Shown: piece by piece, positions 12,601-24,907 of the stretch
Layout of the letters: each line of letters starts with the position of its first letter
Numbering within the stretch: the stretch's first letter is position 1
Assembly (NCBI GenBank): GCA_949130495.1
Contig: OX422207.1
Coordinates: 711,856,456-711,920,455, forward strand
DNA from: Sambucus nigra
Taxonomy: Eukaryota > Streptophyta > Magnoliopsida > Dipsacales > Adoxaceae
Length of the DNA stretch: 64,000 bases
Direction: 5' to 3'
Made by a program: the position numbers and the translations under genes
Notes under the pieces: generated by a model
Database searches by the model: none
What the model saw: only the letters and a program-made list of their open reading frames with translations
Told to the model about the DNA's origin: nothing

Positions 12601-15600
12601 CAAGAAGGGAAAGTAGATAAAAGGGTCAGAGCCCGCGTTTTGAAAATATTTAGCAAGTGCATAAATGCCTTATTTTTTTAGAAAAATGTTTTATCTCATA
12701 TTTAAGTTTGGTATCGCACTCCCATGAGATACCCTTCACCTCTCCACTAAGAGTGCACTCCTAACGCATCCCTCTAAACATCCTAGTCAAGCTACCCTGC
12801 TAAACTAGTCTATCACCCAACCCACTATCAACCCTAGATAGTCCAAGCAATGTACTAAGGGCTAAACTTCACCCCAGTCTCAATGCTATGCCATATTCAT
12901 GCATGGGGTGTCTCGCAAAGAGAAATCCAAACAAGGAACCCCCCCGATACACTACTACGCGGCACGGTCGATCGTCGAGATCCGCCAGTCCCTCAGTACA
13001 GAAAGATATATATAATTATATATATACCATGAGCATTTATAATATTAGAGCACTAAGGATTAAACTTCTCCCCAGTCTCAACACAATGCCATATTCGTGC
13101 GTGGGGTGTCTTGCAAAGCGAAATCCAAATAAGTAACCCCCCCGATACACTACTATGTGGCACTGTCGATCGTCGGGATCCATTAGACCCTCGGTACTCA
13201 ATTCATCCATATATACATATTCATTTTACCATATACATCCGGATCTATCTCCCGGACTGATGATTTATATACAAAGTATTTATCAATACTTTTCATTTTC
13301 TCCAAACTTCCCATTTCCCTTTTTATACTCAAGAAATGTAAATATAAAAGTCAATTCATTATCATGAATTCCTTTAACCAATCATATACTTTTTAAAAGC
13401 CAGTTTTATTATCATAAAAATGATTTTCCGTTTTATATCATCCCATTTCCCTTTTTACACTCAAGAAATGTACCCAAAGCCATTTCCATTATCATGAAAA
13501 TGCTTGGATCATATCATATGCTTCCACATCCCTTCTTCCATCCGGGAGTGTTACCGAAGCCAAACCTTTATCCCATTTTCCTTTTTGTACTCAGGAAATG
13601 TAAATTAAAGCCAATTTATTATCATAAATTTCTTTAATGAAACTAAGACCGCCCCTTCGGGTTTCCCCACTGGACGCGCCCCTAAATGGCTATCAACTTC
13701 CAGGTCCTATCTATACAAGACAACCTGGGAACCTACCAACGTCGGGAAGCGGCCATATGCCTGCAGGATAGTCATGACCACACCCAGAATCACCTAACCA
13801 GCGCAGTACAAATAATCGCCCATATGGCCTATAGGACTATAGCCACCCTGCATTCATTAGCCAGGGGCATCACCATAACGCACGCAACTTCCCTTATGAT
13901 AGCGATTTAGGGAGGTGTGTAACCATAATTTTTATTAATTATGAAAATCATTTACCTTTTTCCCATTTTGAAAATATTCATATTTTATTTTCAAAATCCT
14001 TTATCTCAAATTATATATATACACTTTAATCACATAGTATATACATATACCATATATTCCTCCCTGAATATATAAGAATGGCCATAATTGCCAAACCATC
14101 TATCGATGACCAAAAATCCCAAAGATTCTCTCAAATAATCATAATCATGCATTTATATATGCATGATACTAAACCCAAAGTATTTTCTTACTTTAACAAG
14201 TAATATATACCAAAATCCCATCTACAGATTCATTTGGATATGTCCAATCATACCATTTCTCATTTAGTGAATATATAACTATACTACCCAAATTTATTCT
14301 AATCCACTCATAGGATTCACCCGACCAAGATCAATATGATTATGTTATCTCTTTAGATCATAATCCTCTTTAACACTCAAATTTAGAAAGCCCGCTTTAA
14401 ACTCAAAGAGGAGAAGTAATAACAATCTCCAAAATCTTGGGCTGAAAACAGGGTACCGGTCGATCAGTCCTGGACCCTCGATCGACCGCGGGTTGCAAAT
14501 AAGCCTACGAAACAAAGCAGTAAGCCATTTTTCCTTGACGCGGTCGACCGGCCTTAGGGGCGCGGTCGACCGGTCACACCAGGTCTCCCAAATCTAAGTT
14601 CCTCAATTTCTTGATCCAACAACCCAAATTCATTAACGGAGTTTTTAAACTACACCGAAAATTATCCCGAACATCTACACGATTTATTCTAGCCTTTATT
14701 TTTCCAATTCCCGATTTGATTTCCGAGTTGATGATTTTAATCCGGAGCTGCCATCTTGTAAAAATCATATCAAATCCAAAAAAAATCAAAAAAATATGTG
14801 GTCAGTGCCCACGCGGCCGTATCGAAAAGATCTACAACTTTTGTGTTTTGGCCGAGAGCTAAATCAATTCTCTTCCTGGCCAAAATGGCTCCCTAAAGTC
14901 ACAGATTACTATTCATCGTCTTCTTCGAGAAGATTTCGGCCATTAAAGCTTCTCCCAAGCTTTTGTCGCCTCACCCAACGTCCTACAACCTCAACCAGCT
15001 ACAAATACACATATATTAAGGGTTATAAACATCCTCGAACCCTAAACCACTAATTTATTTCAATTAATTTCTAAGTTTCTCCAAACATTAAGTTTTTTAG
15101 GGGTTTATTTGCTTTAACTCCCCAAAACCCGTTTTATCCACGAAAACCCAACCCAAAATCTTTAGGGTTTGTTTATACCAAACTAAAGTATGAGATATTT
15201 ATGCAAAAAGTAAATAAAGAAAGTAAACACTTGCCTCGTGGATAAAATCCGACGTCCTCGAGCCGAATCCCGATGAGGTAGGCCGGAATCTCCCCTTTTC
15301 TTCCTCCTCTCTCTCTTCTCTCTCTTTTCTCTCTTCTCTCTCTCTCTTTCTTCTTTTCTTTCCCTTTCTCCCTCTTTAAATATGAAGAAAAGGGTTATAC
15401 CCCCTTAATATCCAAAAACGACTCGTTTACCCAATTACGAGTTACTTTTACCTCTAAAATTACTCGAAACTCAATTTCGACAATCGGACACTCTTTTCCG
15501 ACTATCTCGGCCATTCCGAGAATCATGGCGCAGTCTAAATTTCCATCCGAGGTACTTGACCACAAATTACTATTCCAATCCAAAATAAAAAAATGCGGAT

Positions 15601-15815
15601 TTTCCAATTAAAAATCTTACCTCGTGTCGCTTTACTCAACGGCGACATAGAATTAAAATATTTCGACTTATATAGACCCAAAAATAATCACAACATCCTT
15701 CGAAAATCATTTAATCCTCGAAAATCCCAAAATTACTATTTAGGAAAATTTCCCAAATTCCAATTTATAATTAATTATGGAATTTAATCGTCTCCAAAAA
15801 GGACGGATTGTTACA
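12122..15815 (-). repeat. Right (5') LTR of element 1
   Basis: Begins TGTGACACCCCGCC and ends GGATTGTTACA. It is nearly identical to 6183-9864, including the tandem duplication (about 12843-13190) and palindrome cluster (14455-14575). A (TA)n run at about 12562-12599 is longer than in the partner. As the 5' LTR it would hold the promoter; a conserved TATATATA block followed by TC-rich sequence lies near 12560-12640. Confidence 0.92.
14455..14575. repeat. GGTCGACCGG palindrome cluster, right LTR of element 1
   Basis: Partner of the cluster at 8494-8613. Two units are perfect CGGTCGACCGG-type palindromes and two have drifted (GGTCGATCAG, CGATCGACCG). Confidence 0.75.
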
Positions 15816-15820
15816 TCAAA

Positions 15821-18123
15821 GTTCATAAAGAATAAACTTAAACAAAAAGGTCATGAAAAACTTAGTTGAATAATAGAATTCATTCATAATTTAATAAAAA
15901 AATTCACTCAAATTGTCCCCCCTAGTATTTAAATATTCACATTCCTTGGTAACATTAAAAACTAACGAAGCTTGGCTCGGCGAGTCTTTAATTATTCAAA
16001 TTCAGCGATCAATGTTCAAAGTGAGGTCCCGGTCAAGGAAGGGAGATAGGTAATCGACAAGAAATTCATCCCCCATTGTGTTGCGAACCGATGTTTAACA
16101 TGTTTCATACCGGAAAAGGCTCTTCCGGTTGTCGTCGTGGAAATAGGAAGAGAGAGGAAGAGACGAATCAATTTATCAACCAAATAGTAGTCATCAATTT
16201 TTTTTCTTACATATAGTTGTCGACATAACTCGCCTAGGGTAGAAACTTTTTGAAACAAAGTATCACTAACTACATCGAGATGGTAATGCATCAACTGACA
16301 TCGCAAGCGATGGATATCTTGTCCGTCAAAATATCCAAGATAATTTTTTTTTTTTGCAAGCATCCTAAATATTAAATGATGAAAAAGAATCACCAGGATT
16401 CAAAGTCGATCTAAGAGTAAGAAGTTCCACTACCCACCCCCCCACCCACCCCACCCCCCCCCCCCCAAAAAAAAAAAAAAAACTGATGGTCTAATTTTGT
16501 CTACTGAAAATCTATTGTGGCATTAAAAACATCATAGTAATGATAATGTTCAACTGTGATATGATCTTTTTTCTAACACTGACAAACTGTACCCTCATCA
16601 AAATGAAAACTCGTATCCGGTAAAGAAATCATATGTTGAATATAAAATGATGTCACGGTCTCAAGAAAAGTTCCCCAACTTGCTTGTCTCCGTTTTCGAA
16701 GAAGATCTTTTGTTGTAGAGACTAACTTCATTGCCTTTAAAATCTCTTGCTTTTTTCGTTAGAAGACCTCGCAAAGCATGTTAGTGATTCCCATGATTTT
16801 GTACATTAATAACATAATAAATATGAATTCAAACTCCCTCATATCTTTGAACACACCACGAGCTTTCCCCCATATTTTTGGACTTAGTCCACTTTTTTTA
16901 GAAGCCTAAACAATGGTGTAAGATGCATCATGCACATCCATCAAGTCCCTCACTGAATCATAATGTGAGCTCTATCGAGTATCTCTGGGTCGATGCAAAG
17001 TATCAATTTGATTAGCCCTTTTTCCAGATTGTCGTTCACCACTGACCAGCATACATTCGATTTCATTCTTATGAGCAGATTAACTCTGACAAGAGTTTTG
17101 GAGAATGAGCAACAAATTTCACAATACAAGTAAAATGAGAGACGAATTGCCAAACACTAGGCTCTTCTTTTTCCGCCACAACTAAAACTAGTTGAAGTTG
17201 ATGAGCAAAGTAATGAACATAATATGCATGTGGGAAATCCTTAAGAAATAATGCTTGCAATCCATTCCATTGACCACGCATATTGGTAGCACCATCGTAC
17301 CCTTGACCTCGTAAATTTTCAATTGGAAGATTGTAATGAATAAGCATATCACATATCTCTTTTTTAAGATTTGGCGTTGATGAGTTTTCAACCCCCACAA
17401 TATCAAAACATCGTTTAGCTATCAAACCATCGTTCTTAACAGATCTCAACACAAGAGCCATTTGTTCCCTTTTGAACTCATCTTGTGATTCGTCCACAAG
17501 AATACAAATCTTTCCTCCCCTTATTTCATCACATATCATTTTTCTAGCTCTATTTGCTAAGATATTTAAAATCTCTTTTTGAATAAAGTGAGAAGTGTAC
17601 ATAGTGTTACCCGGGGCATTATTTAAAATTATACTTTAAAGCTCATCTTTCCCTTCATCTTTGAACTTCAATAATTCAACAAAATTTCCCCGGTTCAATG
17701 AATTTAGGCCTTCATCGTGACCTCTAAAACCCACTTCTTGAAGTGAAAGAAATCGAACGGCTTGAATTCTTATCATAAGATGCATTCAATTCTTTATAAC
17801 TTCCTCCATTTATTGTGAATTAATGGTTTCGTCAATATGTTGTGCTGAATTTGTTAAATTGTGAAGACATTCCATAGATTTGCTATGCAGTGAAGATATC
17901 CCTCTAACATGTAGCACGAATGCACATTTTTCCCCATCATTAACTCTCTTCCAACTATCAAACCCATCAGTAGTCAGTGAGGAACGACTAGCTAGGTTAT
18001 TTTTATTTTGAAAAAGAAAGCATGGAAAAAGAATATGCTTTATTCTTTGAAGGGGAATAATCTAGCCAAGGAAATTGTTTAAACCATGCATATTGAAATC
18101 GTCAATATTGTTTACTAAACACA
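15821..18123 (-). pseudogene. hAT transposase (TTF-type zinc finger / DUF4371 / hAT dimerisation), copy 2
   Basis: Read on the minus strand, pieces of a ZMYM1-like plant hAT transposase appear in order. They are an FPWLDYSPSKNKAY-like start (about 18090-18030), DGFDSWKRVNDGEKCAF of the TTF domain (about 17980), a GFRGHDEGLNSLNRGNF block (about 17730-17680), DUF4371 with ICILVDES and LRGQGYDGATNMRG (17602-17069), and the C-terminal dimerisation domain with LFLSLPISTTTTGRAFS (16393-16016). Stops and frameshifts break it, and the middle (16400-16950) is badly decayed. LTR elements border it on both sides. About 26 bp of its upstream continuation survives at 29670-29695, between elements 2 and 3. 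It cannot encode an active transposase. Confidence 0.8.
16433..16482 (+). repeat. C-rich run followed by an A run in hAT copy 2
   Basis: An imperfect C-rich stretch (CCCACCC units ending in 13 C) is followed by 16 A, much like the C24/A13 run at 1359-1395 in hAT copy 1. Confidence 0.85.
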
Positions 18124-18128
18124 GTCCT

Positions 18129-21100
18129 TATGACACCCCGCCTAATTAAATACCGGGCGATCACTCCTTTATTAAATTAAAATCAAGGTGAACAGTTGGT
18201 TCATTCTTAGCATCAATGTCGTGAAAATAAATCTTTCCAAATTAACACCTTAATTAATTAAGCTAAGTGTCAAAACCATTTTTAAAATTAATTTCCAAAT
18301 TTTATTAAAAAAAAATCATTTATTTATTTATTTATTTATTAACAACATTATCAATAAGTAAGAATCATACCACAATTATCCTGGAACATAATCCAATTAA
18401 TTTAAACATTCAACATTCAAAATCCTAACATTTAAAACTTAAAGTAAAACATTCATGCTGAATAAATCCCAAAGTAACAGTACTAGAAATAACTGAAATA
18501 TAAATGTCCCAATAAAATAAATAGTGGAAAGGGCGACACATGCCCAATAACTGAGAATGATAGAAGTGGAATCAAGAAAAGGAAATCGTCTAAGCAAGTG
18601 GCCTGCAACTCCCACCTAAGCTGCATCACGTTTCTCCCAAGGGATCCTAAGCAAGACCCCTCTATGGCTGGGCACCTATAATATATACATATATATACAA
18701 GAGAGAAAGAGAAATAGAAACGGGTCAGAGCCCGATAGTGTATATGATTTAAAAATTCGTTTAGCAAGTATTTAAATTGATTACAGGCTAATGCAACAAC
18801 ATATTAGTGCGACACTCTCTTGAGAAATTCTCACCTCTCTTCTAATGTGCACACCTATCGCACTAACCTTCTCAATGGTCCATCTCGTCATATATCACAC
18901 TATCTTTCCCCAATGATTTAACTTACCTTAGGTTATTCGCAGGATATAAAACTGAACAATACAATTGTTTGAAAAGAAGATTTCAATTAGTATTCAAAAT
19001 TCTCGTTTTAACTTTATTAATTTATAAAGTTTTCTAGTGTCATATTATACTTTCTCAAAGCAAGTATTACAATTTGAATCATCCACCATGTCCTACATAT
19101 CAAATCACAGTAGGCAGTTCCAGATTTCAGAATTTCATATATATATTAACTACTCGTATAATATATATATTATAACAGCACCCCAAATAAAAACTATGGT
19201 GCAGGCATACTCTACTATCCCAACCCCGTATCACTCGTATTAAGGGGAATACAAATTCGGAATCACTCTCGAATTGTATTAACACATACACAAATAATAT
19301 TAAGTCGAAGCATAGATTCCAAGTCTCTAAGAGGATGGCACATACCTGCGTCTGAACTATCCATTCGACATCCTGTACCAAGGACATCTACCTCCTAGGG
19401 TACGAATCAATATCCCCCATAAGGCACACATGATAAGATCGTCCCAGCGTGGAAATCTCGGGGATAGCAAGTAGCGTGGGTATGATTTCCACACATAGAT
19501 AGTATATGCATACACAATCATATAACTATACTAATATTACCATATCAATATTAGGTATATCTCAAATCCCATAGTTACGACTTTTATCCTTATTTTCACA
19601 TTTTTAGTAAACACATATAACGGTTCGTTTCTAACCTTGATTCGGTATTATTCCAACTTACCACATAACTCTCATGGCTTTATCCCCCCTATTATAAAAT
19701 TCAGTTGTTATTCATCTATTCTCTATCATAACTATTTGACATAATCTCTCACTTCAAATACGTAGTTTCATCGTTCCTTATATAATTATCCCACAATTAC
19801 AATTCTCGTCATATATTAGAGGTCCCAAAATTTATTCATATACCCTACTGGTCCTTTTTATCTCCCAAAACATATTTATAAGGGTGACCATGAATTATTC
19901 CACATTAAAGTGAATTTCAACTATTTAAGAAGGGAAAACATGAGTCTGCCAGGAGGGGTCGATCGATTGAGGTCTGGGGCTCGATCGATCGAACCTTCGA
20001 TCGATCTAAGCTCTGGGCTCGATCGATCGATTAAGCAGGTCTGCGAAATCTGCAGATTTGCAGTTACGGGTTTCATCTTCTAACCTTCACCAAATCCATA
20101 TTTTTCAATCCCAATCGTCCCAAAATTTATACTACTAACATTATATCATCATACCAGATATTTCCAACGTAAAGCATGTAGATTTCTATCACTAAACATG
20201 GATTAACAGCCCAAAAATCTATATAATTATCAAGAACCCTAGAAATCTCTTAAACATGGTTCTAACAAGAATTTTCTAGAATTTCCTTCTTGTAAACATC
20301 ATAATTTTGTGGTTTGCTCCTCTACATGACAAAGGGTTTCCAGAATTTTTATTTAAACCATAACTACATGAAATTTTCTATTTCAAATTGGGTTTTTCTT
20401 CCCTATAATTTATTCTTAATCATTCCTAAACTAATATGAAAGATGCATCAACGAAATAAGAAAGATAAACACTTGCCTGGGATTTTCAGAAGTCTGGTTT
20501 GGTGCCAAAATTGGTGTGGTTGCGTTCCCCGTCTCGCGATCTACGCGTTGGTGGTGGTGGCGGTGCAAACGGATGGATTTTTAGCCTTGGATTGCCTTGG
20601 AAGCTCTCTCCTTCCCTCTTCTATGGCCGTCACTTGTATTTGGTTGTTCTAACCCTAGAAGACAACCTTAGACATCTGATATATCCCTTGAATTTTCATG
20701 GGTTTAATTACCCAAAAATGTAAAATGTCTAAAATGCCCTCCCGGGGTACTAATTAAGCCTAAAAACGCCCCGAGACCCAAACTAAACCCCCGGGTACAC
20801 TTTTCTAACTATCTCGACCCTTCCGGACGCGTTGGCACACTCAAAACGACCATACAAAAAACTTATAAAATATTCACTTTTATTTATCAGTATTTAGTCC
20901 TGACGCGACACTGGCGCGTCCCGACTCAATTTCCAAAATTGTCATTTTATTCACTCGTGACATTCAATATAACCACTATTATATATTACTTTGCTCATTA
21001 GTAATATTCAACAAATTTCCCATAATTACTAACTCTCATCACGTTAATAATTATAACATAATTAATTTCCGGATTTTTATTAAATAATTAAGTCACATTA

Positions 21101-21150
21101 AATTTAATAAATCCCCAAATTAATATAGCATAAAAATACGGGGTATTACA
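18129..21150 (-). repeat. Left (3') LTR of element 2
   Basis: Starts TATGACACCCCGCC (the terminal TG has become TA) and ends GGGTATTACA. The partner is 26713-29664. This copy retains 27 bp (about 19350-19376) and 43 bp (about 20031-20073) that are absent from the partner; the second lies directly beside the CGATCGAT palindrome cluster. It contains the conserved TATATATA block near 18680-18700. ORFs within it are shadows. Confidence 0.93.
19958..20033. repeat. CGATCGAT palindrome cluster, left LTR of element 2
   Basis: Four copies of TCGATCGA-type palindromes in 76 bp, separated by short spacers such as GGTCTGGGGC and AGCTCTGGGC. The partner cluster is at 28515-28590. Confidence 0.85.
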
Positions 21151-21163
21151 TACTTCCCCCCTA
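21151..21163 (-). other. Polypurine tract of element 2
   Basis: The minus strand reads TAGGGGGGAAGTA, directly next to the 3' LTR. Its first TAG is also the apparent stop codon of the polyprotein. Confidence 0.85.
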
Positions 21164-21598
21164 ATAACGGAATTTCATCCCCAAATTCGGAAAATAAGGC
21201 ATACCTGGTAAGTATAAATCTGGATAACTCTCGCGCATATCTGTCTCGCACTCCGAAGTGGATTCCTCCACATTATGGTGCTCCCACTAGACCCGTACAA
21301 GTGGAACTATCTTCGACCTCAATCTCCTCTCACTATAGTCTAGGATAGCCACCGGTCTCTCCTCGTAAGAGCTGTCAGACTGTAAGTCTATCTCATCTAT
21401 CACGATGTGAGTATGGGCCATATCATCCCGAAGATACCGTCTCAACGACGAGATGTGGAATACATCATGAATGCGATGCAAATGTTCTGGCAGTCCCAAT
21501 CTGTATGCTACCGACCCAATCCTCTCGATGATGGGAAATGGTCCCACGTACCTCGGGGACAATTTCCCCTTCTTCCCGAACCTCATCACTCCTTTCAT
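21161..21598 (-). pseudogene. Element 2 integrase C-terminus and chromodomain
   Basis: An open frame from 21598 contains [20 protein letters not shown] and VAYRLGLP, the GPY/F module of gypsy integrases, then [12 protein letters not shown]. The following chromodomain-like stretch ([18 protein letters not shown], then a TAG at 21289-21287, then WEHHNVEES and SYPDLY) is typical of the chromovirus tail that guides insertion to heterochromatin. A one-base indel near 21600 separates it from the rest of integrase. The reading frame would end at TAG 21163-21161. Confidence 0.85.
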
Positions 21599-21672
21599 AG
21601 AGATACACGTAGTAACACTTGGTCCCCCACATTAAATTCCCGAAAGAACCGTTTCGCATTGGCGTAGCTCTT

Positions 21673-22560
21673 CTACCTGTCCTGGGCTACTCGAATGCGA
21701 CTCCTGATCATCTCAATCCTCACGGAGGTTTCCTGAATCATCTCCGGTCCAAGCAACTTGTTATCCCCCACCTCGAGCCAACATGTTGGGGAACGACAAG
21801 GCCTGCCATACAGAGCCTCAAATGGAGCCATTCCAATCGTGAACTGATAAGAGTTATTATAAGCAAACTCTACCAGTGGAAGATGTGGCTCCCAACCTCC
21901 TCCAAAATCAAGAACACACATGCATAGCATATCCTCCAACATCTGATTAGTACGCTCTGTCTGTCCATCTGTCTATGGGTGATAAGCTGAACTTAACCTC
22001 AACTCAGTACCCATAGCCTCCTGAAAGCTTTCCCAGAAACGTGACACGAAAATCTTGTCTCTATCTAACACAATATTCAGGGGCACCCCGTGTAATCTGA
22101 CGATCTCAGCAATGAACAACTGAGCATACTGACCCGTGGTATAATCTGCCCGCACCGGCAGAAAATGAACCACCTTGGTCAAACGGTCTACAATCACCCA
22201 GATAGAGTCGTGGCCCCGCTGTGATGTAGGCAACCCTGTAATAAAATCCATGGAAATACTCTCCCACTTCCACTCGGGTACTTCCAATGGCTGAAGCAAT
22301 CCTGACGGTTTCTGATGGTCCACCTTTACCAGCTGGCAGGTAGAACACTTGGACAGGAACTCAGCAATGTCCTTCTTCATCCCACTCCACCAGTATTGCC
22401 TCATCGTATCCTGGTACATCTTATCTCCTCTAGGATGTACTGCAAATCGGGACCCGTGAGACTGGGTCATCACTGCATGACGTAATTCTGCTCCTTCTGG
22501 AACCACCAATCTCCCATTAAGCCTCAAACCCCCATCAGAACTAACAAAGTAGGACTCAAC
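21673..22560 (-). pseudogene. Element 2 integrase (zinc-binding and DDE core)
   Basis: The frame at 22527-21973 holds the HHCC zinc module (SHGSRFAVHP with both His, then CSTC) and the catalytic core: Asp in SMDFITGLP and Asp in LDRDKIF. A TAG at 21975-21973 interrupts it just before TDGQTER, which supplies the catalytic Glu (codon about 21957-21955). The spacing is 35 residues, as in D,D-35-E enzymes. The frame then runs through [13 protein letters not shown] to a second TAG at 21675-21673. Integrase inserts the cDNA into the host genome; this copy is inactive. Confidence 0.9.
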
Positions 22561-22593
22561 ACCCTCGGCTAAAAGTCGTACAATCTGCTCCTG

Positions 22594-22932
22594 TCAAAAC
22601 GGGTCTGTGGTTTGTGCCTGTATCACCCTTGTAACAATCTCGGGTGTGACTGTCATAACAGATATGAAGGAACGGGCTACTGCGTCCTGGTGGACTAACT
22701 CCTTCCACTTTGCTTTCCAGACATCCGCTACCTCCTCTACCGGTCTACGGATCAACGCATCAGCAACTACGTTGGCCTTCCCCGGATGATACTGTATATC
22801 AAACTGATAGTCCTTCACAAACTCTAACCATCTGCGCTGACACATATTCAGCTCCCGCTGAGTGAACAGGTACTGGAGTGATTTGTGGTCTATGAACAAG
22901 CGGAATTTCTCCCCGATAAGTAGTGCCTCCAT
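22594..22932 (-). pseudogene. Element 2 RNase H, C-terminal part
   Basis: Contains [35 protein letters not shown] and HPGKANVVADAL, the conserved second half of gypsy RNase H with His and Asp active-site residues. It is displaced by one base from the frame of the RT ORF; the shift lies near 22900. The frame ends in TGA just before the integrase zinc module, at a place where relatives read on. Confidence 0.88.
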
Positions 22933-24217
22933 ATCCTCAATGCAAAAACGACCGCTGCTAACTCCAGGTCATGGGTGGGGTAATTCTTCTCATGCGGCTT
23001 AAGCTTGCGGGAGGCAAAAGCTATAGCCTTCTCCTCCTGCTGAAGTACTCCCCCAAGTCCTCGTAAAGAGGCATCGGTGTAAACCAGGTACTCCACACCC
23101 GACTTCGGTAAATCAAGGACTGGCGCTGAAGTAAGCTTGTCTTTCAGCTCATCGAAAGCCAATTGACAAGCATCATCCCAAACATATGGTACCCCCTTGC
23201 GAGTCAGATTCGTCAATGGACCCGCTATTTTGGAGAATCCTCGAATGAATCTCCTGTAGTAACCGGCTAACCCCAAGAAACTACGCACTTCCGTTGGTGT
23301 CGTGGGCTGTCCCCACTCCCTCACCGTTGACACTTTACTCGGGTCGACTGCTATCCCCTGCTCAGAAACAACATGCCCCAAGAACTGTACTTCTCGTAAC
23401 CAGAATCCACACTTCTCGTACTTAGCATACAACTGATGCTCTCGTAAAGTCTGAAGAACCTGCCTCAAGTGCTCAGCATGCTCCTCCTCAGAGTGTGAAT
23501 ATATCAAAATGTCATCTATGAAGATGATGACAAACTGATCCAAGAACTCTCTGAATACTCGGTTCATTAAGTCCATGAACATAGCTGGAGCATTTGTGAG
23601 ACCGAATGGCATCACTCTGAACTCATAAGGCCCATATCTCGTCAAGAAGGCAGTCTTTGAAACATCCTGCTCTCTAATACGTAGCTGATGGTACCCCGAC
23701 CTTAGATCTATCTTCGAAAAGAAAGTTTCTCCCCTCAGCTGGTCGAACAGATCATCGATTCGAGGCAACGGATACTTATTCCGTATCATGACCTTGTTCA
23801 ACTCCCGGTAGTCCACACACAACCTCAGTGAACCATCTCTCTTCTTCACAAACAGAACTGGAGAGCCCCAAGGTGAGGTACTCCTGCGAATGAAGCCCTG
23901 GCCTAACAGCTTCTCTATCTGATCTCGTAACTCTCGCATCTCCGTCGGAGCCATACGGTATGGAGCGCGTGATATAGGTCTCGTATCTGGCAATAAATCT
24001 ATGACAAAGTCTATCTCTCGACTGGGGGGTAGGCTTGGTATCTCCTGAAACACATCGGAATACTCACGAACAACTGAAATCGAGTCTAACGGAATCACAA
24101 CCTCCTTAGAGGTATCCTCCTCTATATAATACAAATGAGCGGTCGAACCTCCCTCTGGGCGAGGCATCGCCACTACAAACATCTCTTGCCCCGGAATGGC
24201 AAAACAATGCTCCCGCC
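22890..24217 (-). pseudogene. Element 2 reverse transcriptase and RNase H N-terminal part
   Basis: A long frame with the complete gypsy RT core: [45 protein letters not shown], the catalytic FIDD at 23522-23511, and [10 protein letters not shown]. RNase H begins at PLTNLTRKG and includes [14 protein letters not shown] (first catalytic Asp at about 23075) and [19 protein letters not shown] before the frame is lost near 22900. The computed ORF extends upstream to 24512, but its first 98 codons come from the MITE at 24218-24899 and are not part of pol. Confidence 0.93.
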
Positions 24218-24907
24218 TAGGGCTGTGTTTTTTTTCTGAACTTTCCGGTTTTTCCGATTTCCGATCCGATTTTTTCCGAATTTGGAATGAAATTTTAGTT
24301 TGCCAATTTCCGATGTTTCGATTTCCGCTTTTCCGAAAAAAATCGGATCGGAAATCGGAAATAATTCTGAATTTCCGATTTTCCGATTTTTCCGATCCGA
24401 TTTTTCCAAAACTATGCCGATCCGATTTTTCCGAATTATTTTCGATTTTTTTGGAATTATTTTCTGATTTTCGATTTCTTTTCCGATTTCTTGAAAGTTT
24501 CCCATATTCCACATCGGTTGGGAGAGGGAGAGGGCTCCAAAATATGCTCTATAAAAGGAGAGTATCCTCATAACTTCTACACAAATGAAAAATGAGCCAA
24601 ATCCTCATGTGTTTACATGTTGGGTAAAGCCATTTTCATTGTTTCTTTAAAATGAGAATTTTGAGTAATCGAAAATCCATAATTTATTTTTTTGAAATTT
24701 TGGAATTTTCGAAATTTCTGGATTTTTAATATATTTTGTGAATTTCTGATTTTTTCCGATTTTTGCCGATTTTTCCGAATTCGGATTTTTTTTAATTTTC
24801 CAAAAAAATCGGATCGGAATAGTTATTTTATTTCCAAAAAAATCGGAATTTTTTCCGAATAGGCATTTTCCGATCCGATCCGGCCGAAACACAACCCTAC
24901 TCCCGCC
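24210..24907 (+). mobile_element. hAT-type MITE inserted in the pol region of element 2 (copy A)
   Basis: An element of 682 bp (24218-24899) starts TAGGGCTGTGTTT and ends AAACACAACCCTA, a TIR with one mismatch. It is flanked by a perfect 8 bp TSD CTCCCGCC (24210-24217 and 24900-24907). TSD length and TIR start fit the hAT superfamily. The arms are dense in TTTTTCCGAT and CGGAAAAATCGG microrepeats, so the ends can partly fold back. The centre holds a conserved promoter-like block. The copy at 30144-30796 is a relative. No coding potential of its own. Confidence 0.9.
24505..24556 (+). promoter_or_regulatory. snRNA-type promoter in MITE copy A (USE-like plus TATA)
   Basis: ATTCCACATCG (24505-24515) differs by one base from the plant snRNA upstream sequence element RTCCCACATCG. 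TATAAAA follows at 24550-24556 with a 34 bp gap. In plants a gap of about 33-34 bp marks Pol II snRNA genes, and about 10 bp less marks Pol III types. Activity is not shown. Confidence 0.6.

Larger units (their letters stand above)
6178..15820 (-). mobile_element. Element 1: non-autonomous LTR retrotransposon with very long LTRs
   Basis: Complete element in minus orientation. The 5 bp TSD is TCAAA at 6178-6182 and 15816-15820. Two nearly identical LTRs of about 3.7 kb (6183-9864 and 12122-15815) bracket a core of only 2257 bp with a primer binding site and polypurine tract but no gag or pol frame. Over three quarters of the element is LTR. The structure fits LARD-type non-autonomous elements, mobilised by the proteins of a related gypsy element; the leader near the PBS is similar to that of element 2. 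It is inserted in hAT copy 2. Confidence 0.9.

Noticed and set aside
22890..24512. 540-residue ORF as one host protein
   Set aside because: Residues 1-98 are MITE sequence and the rest is gypsy RT/RNase H.
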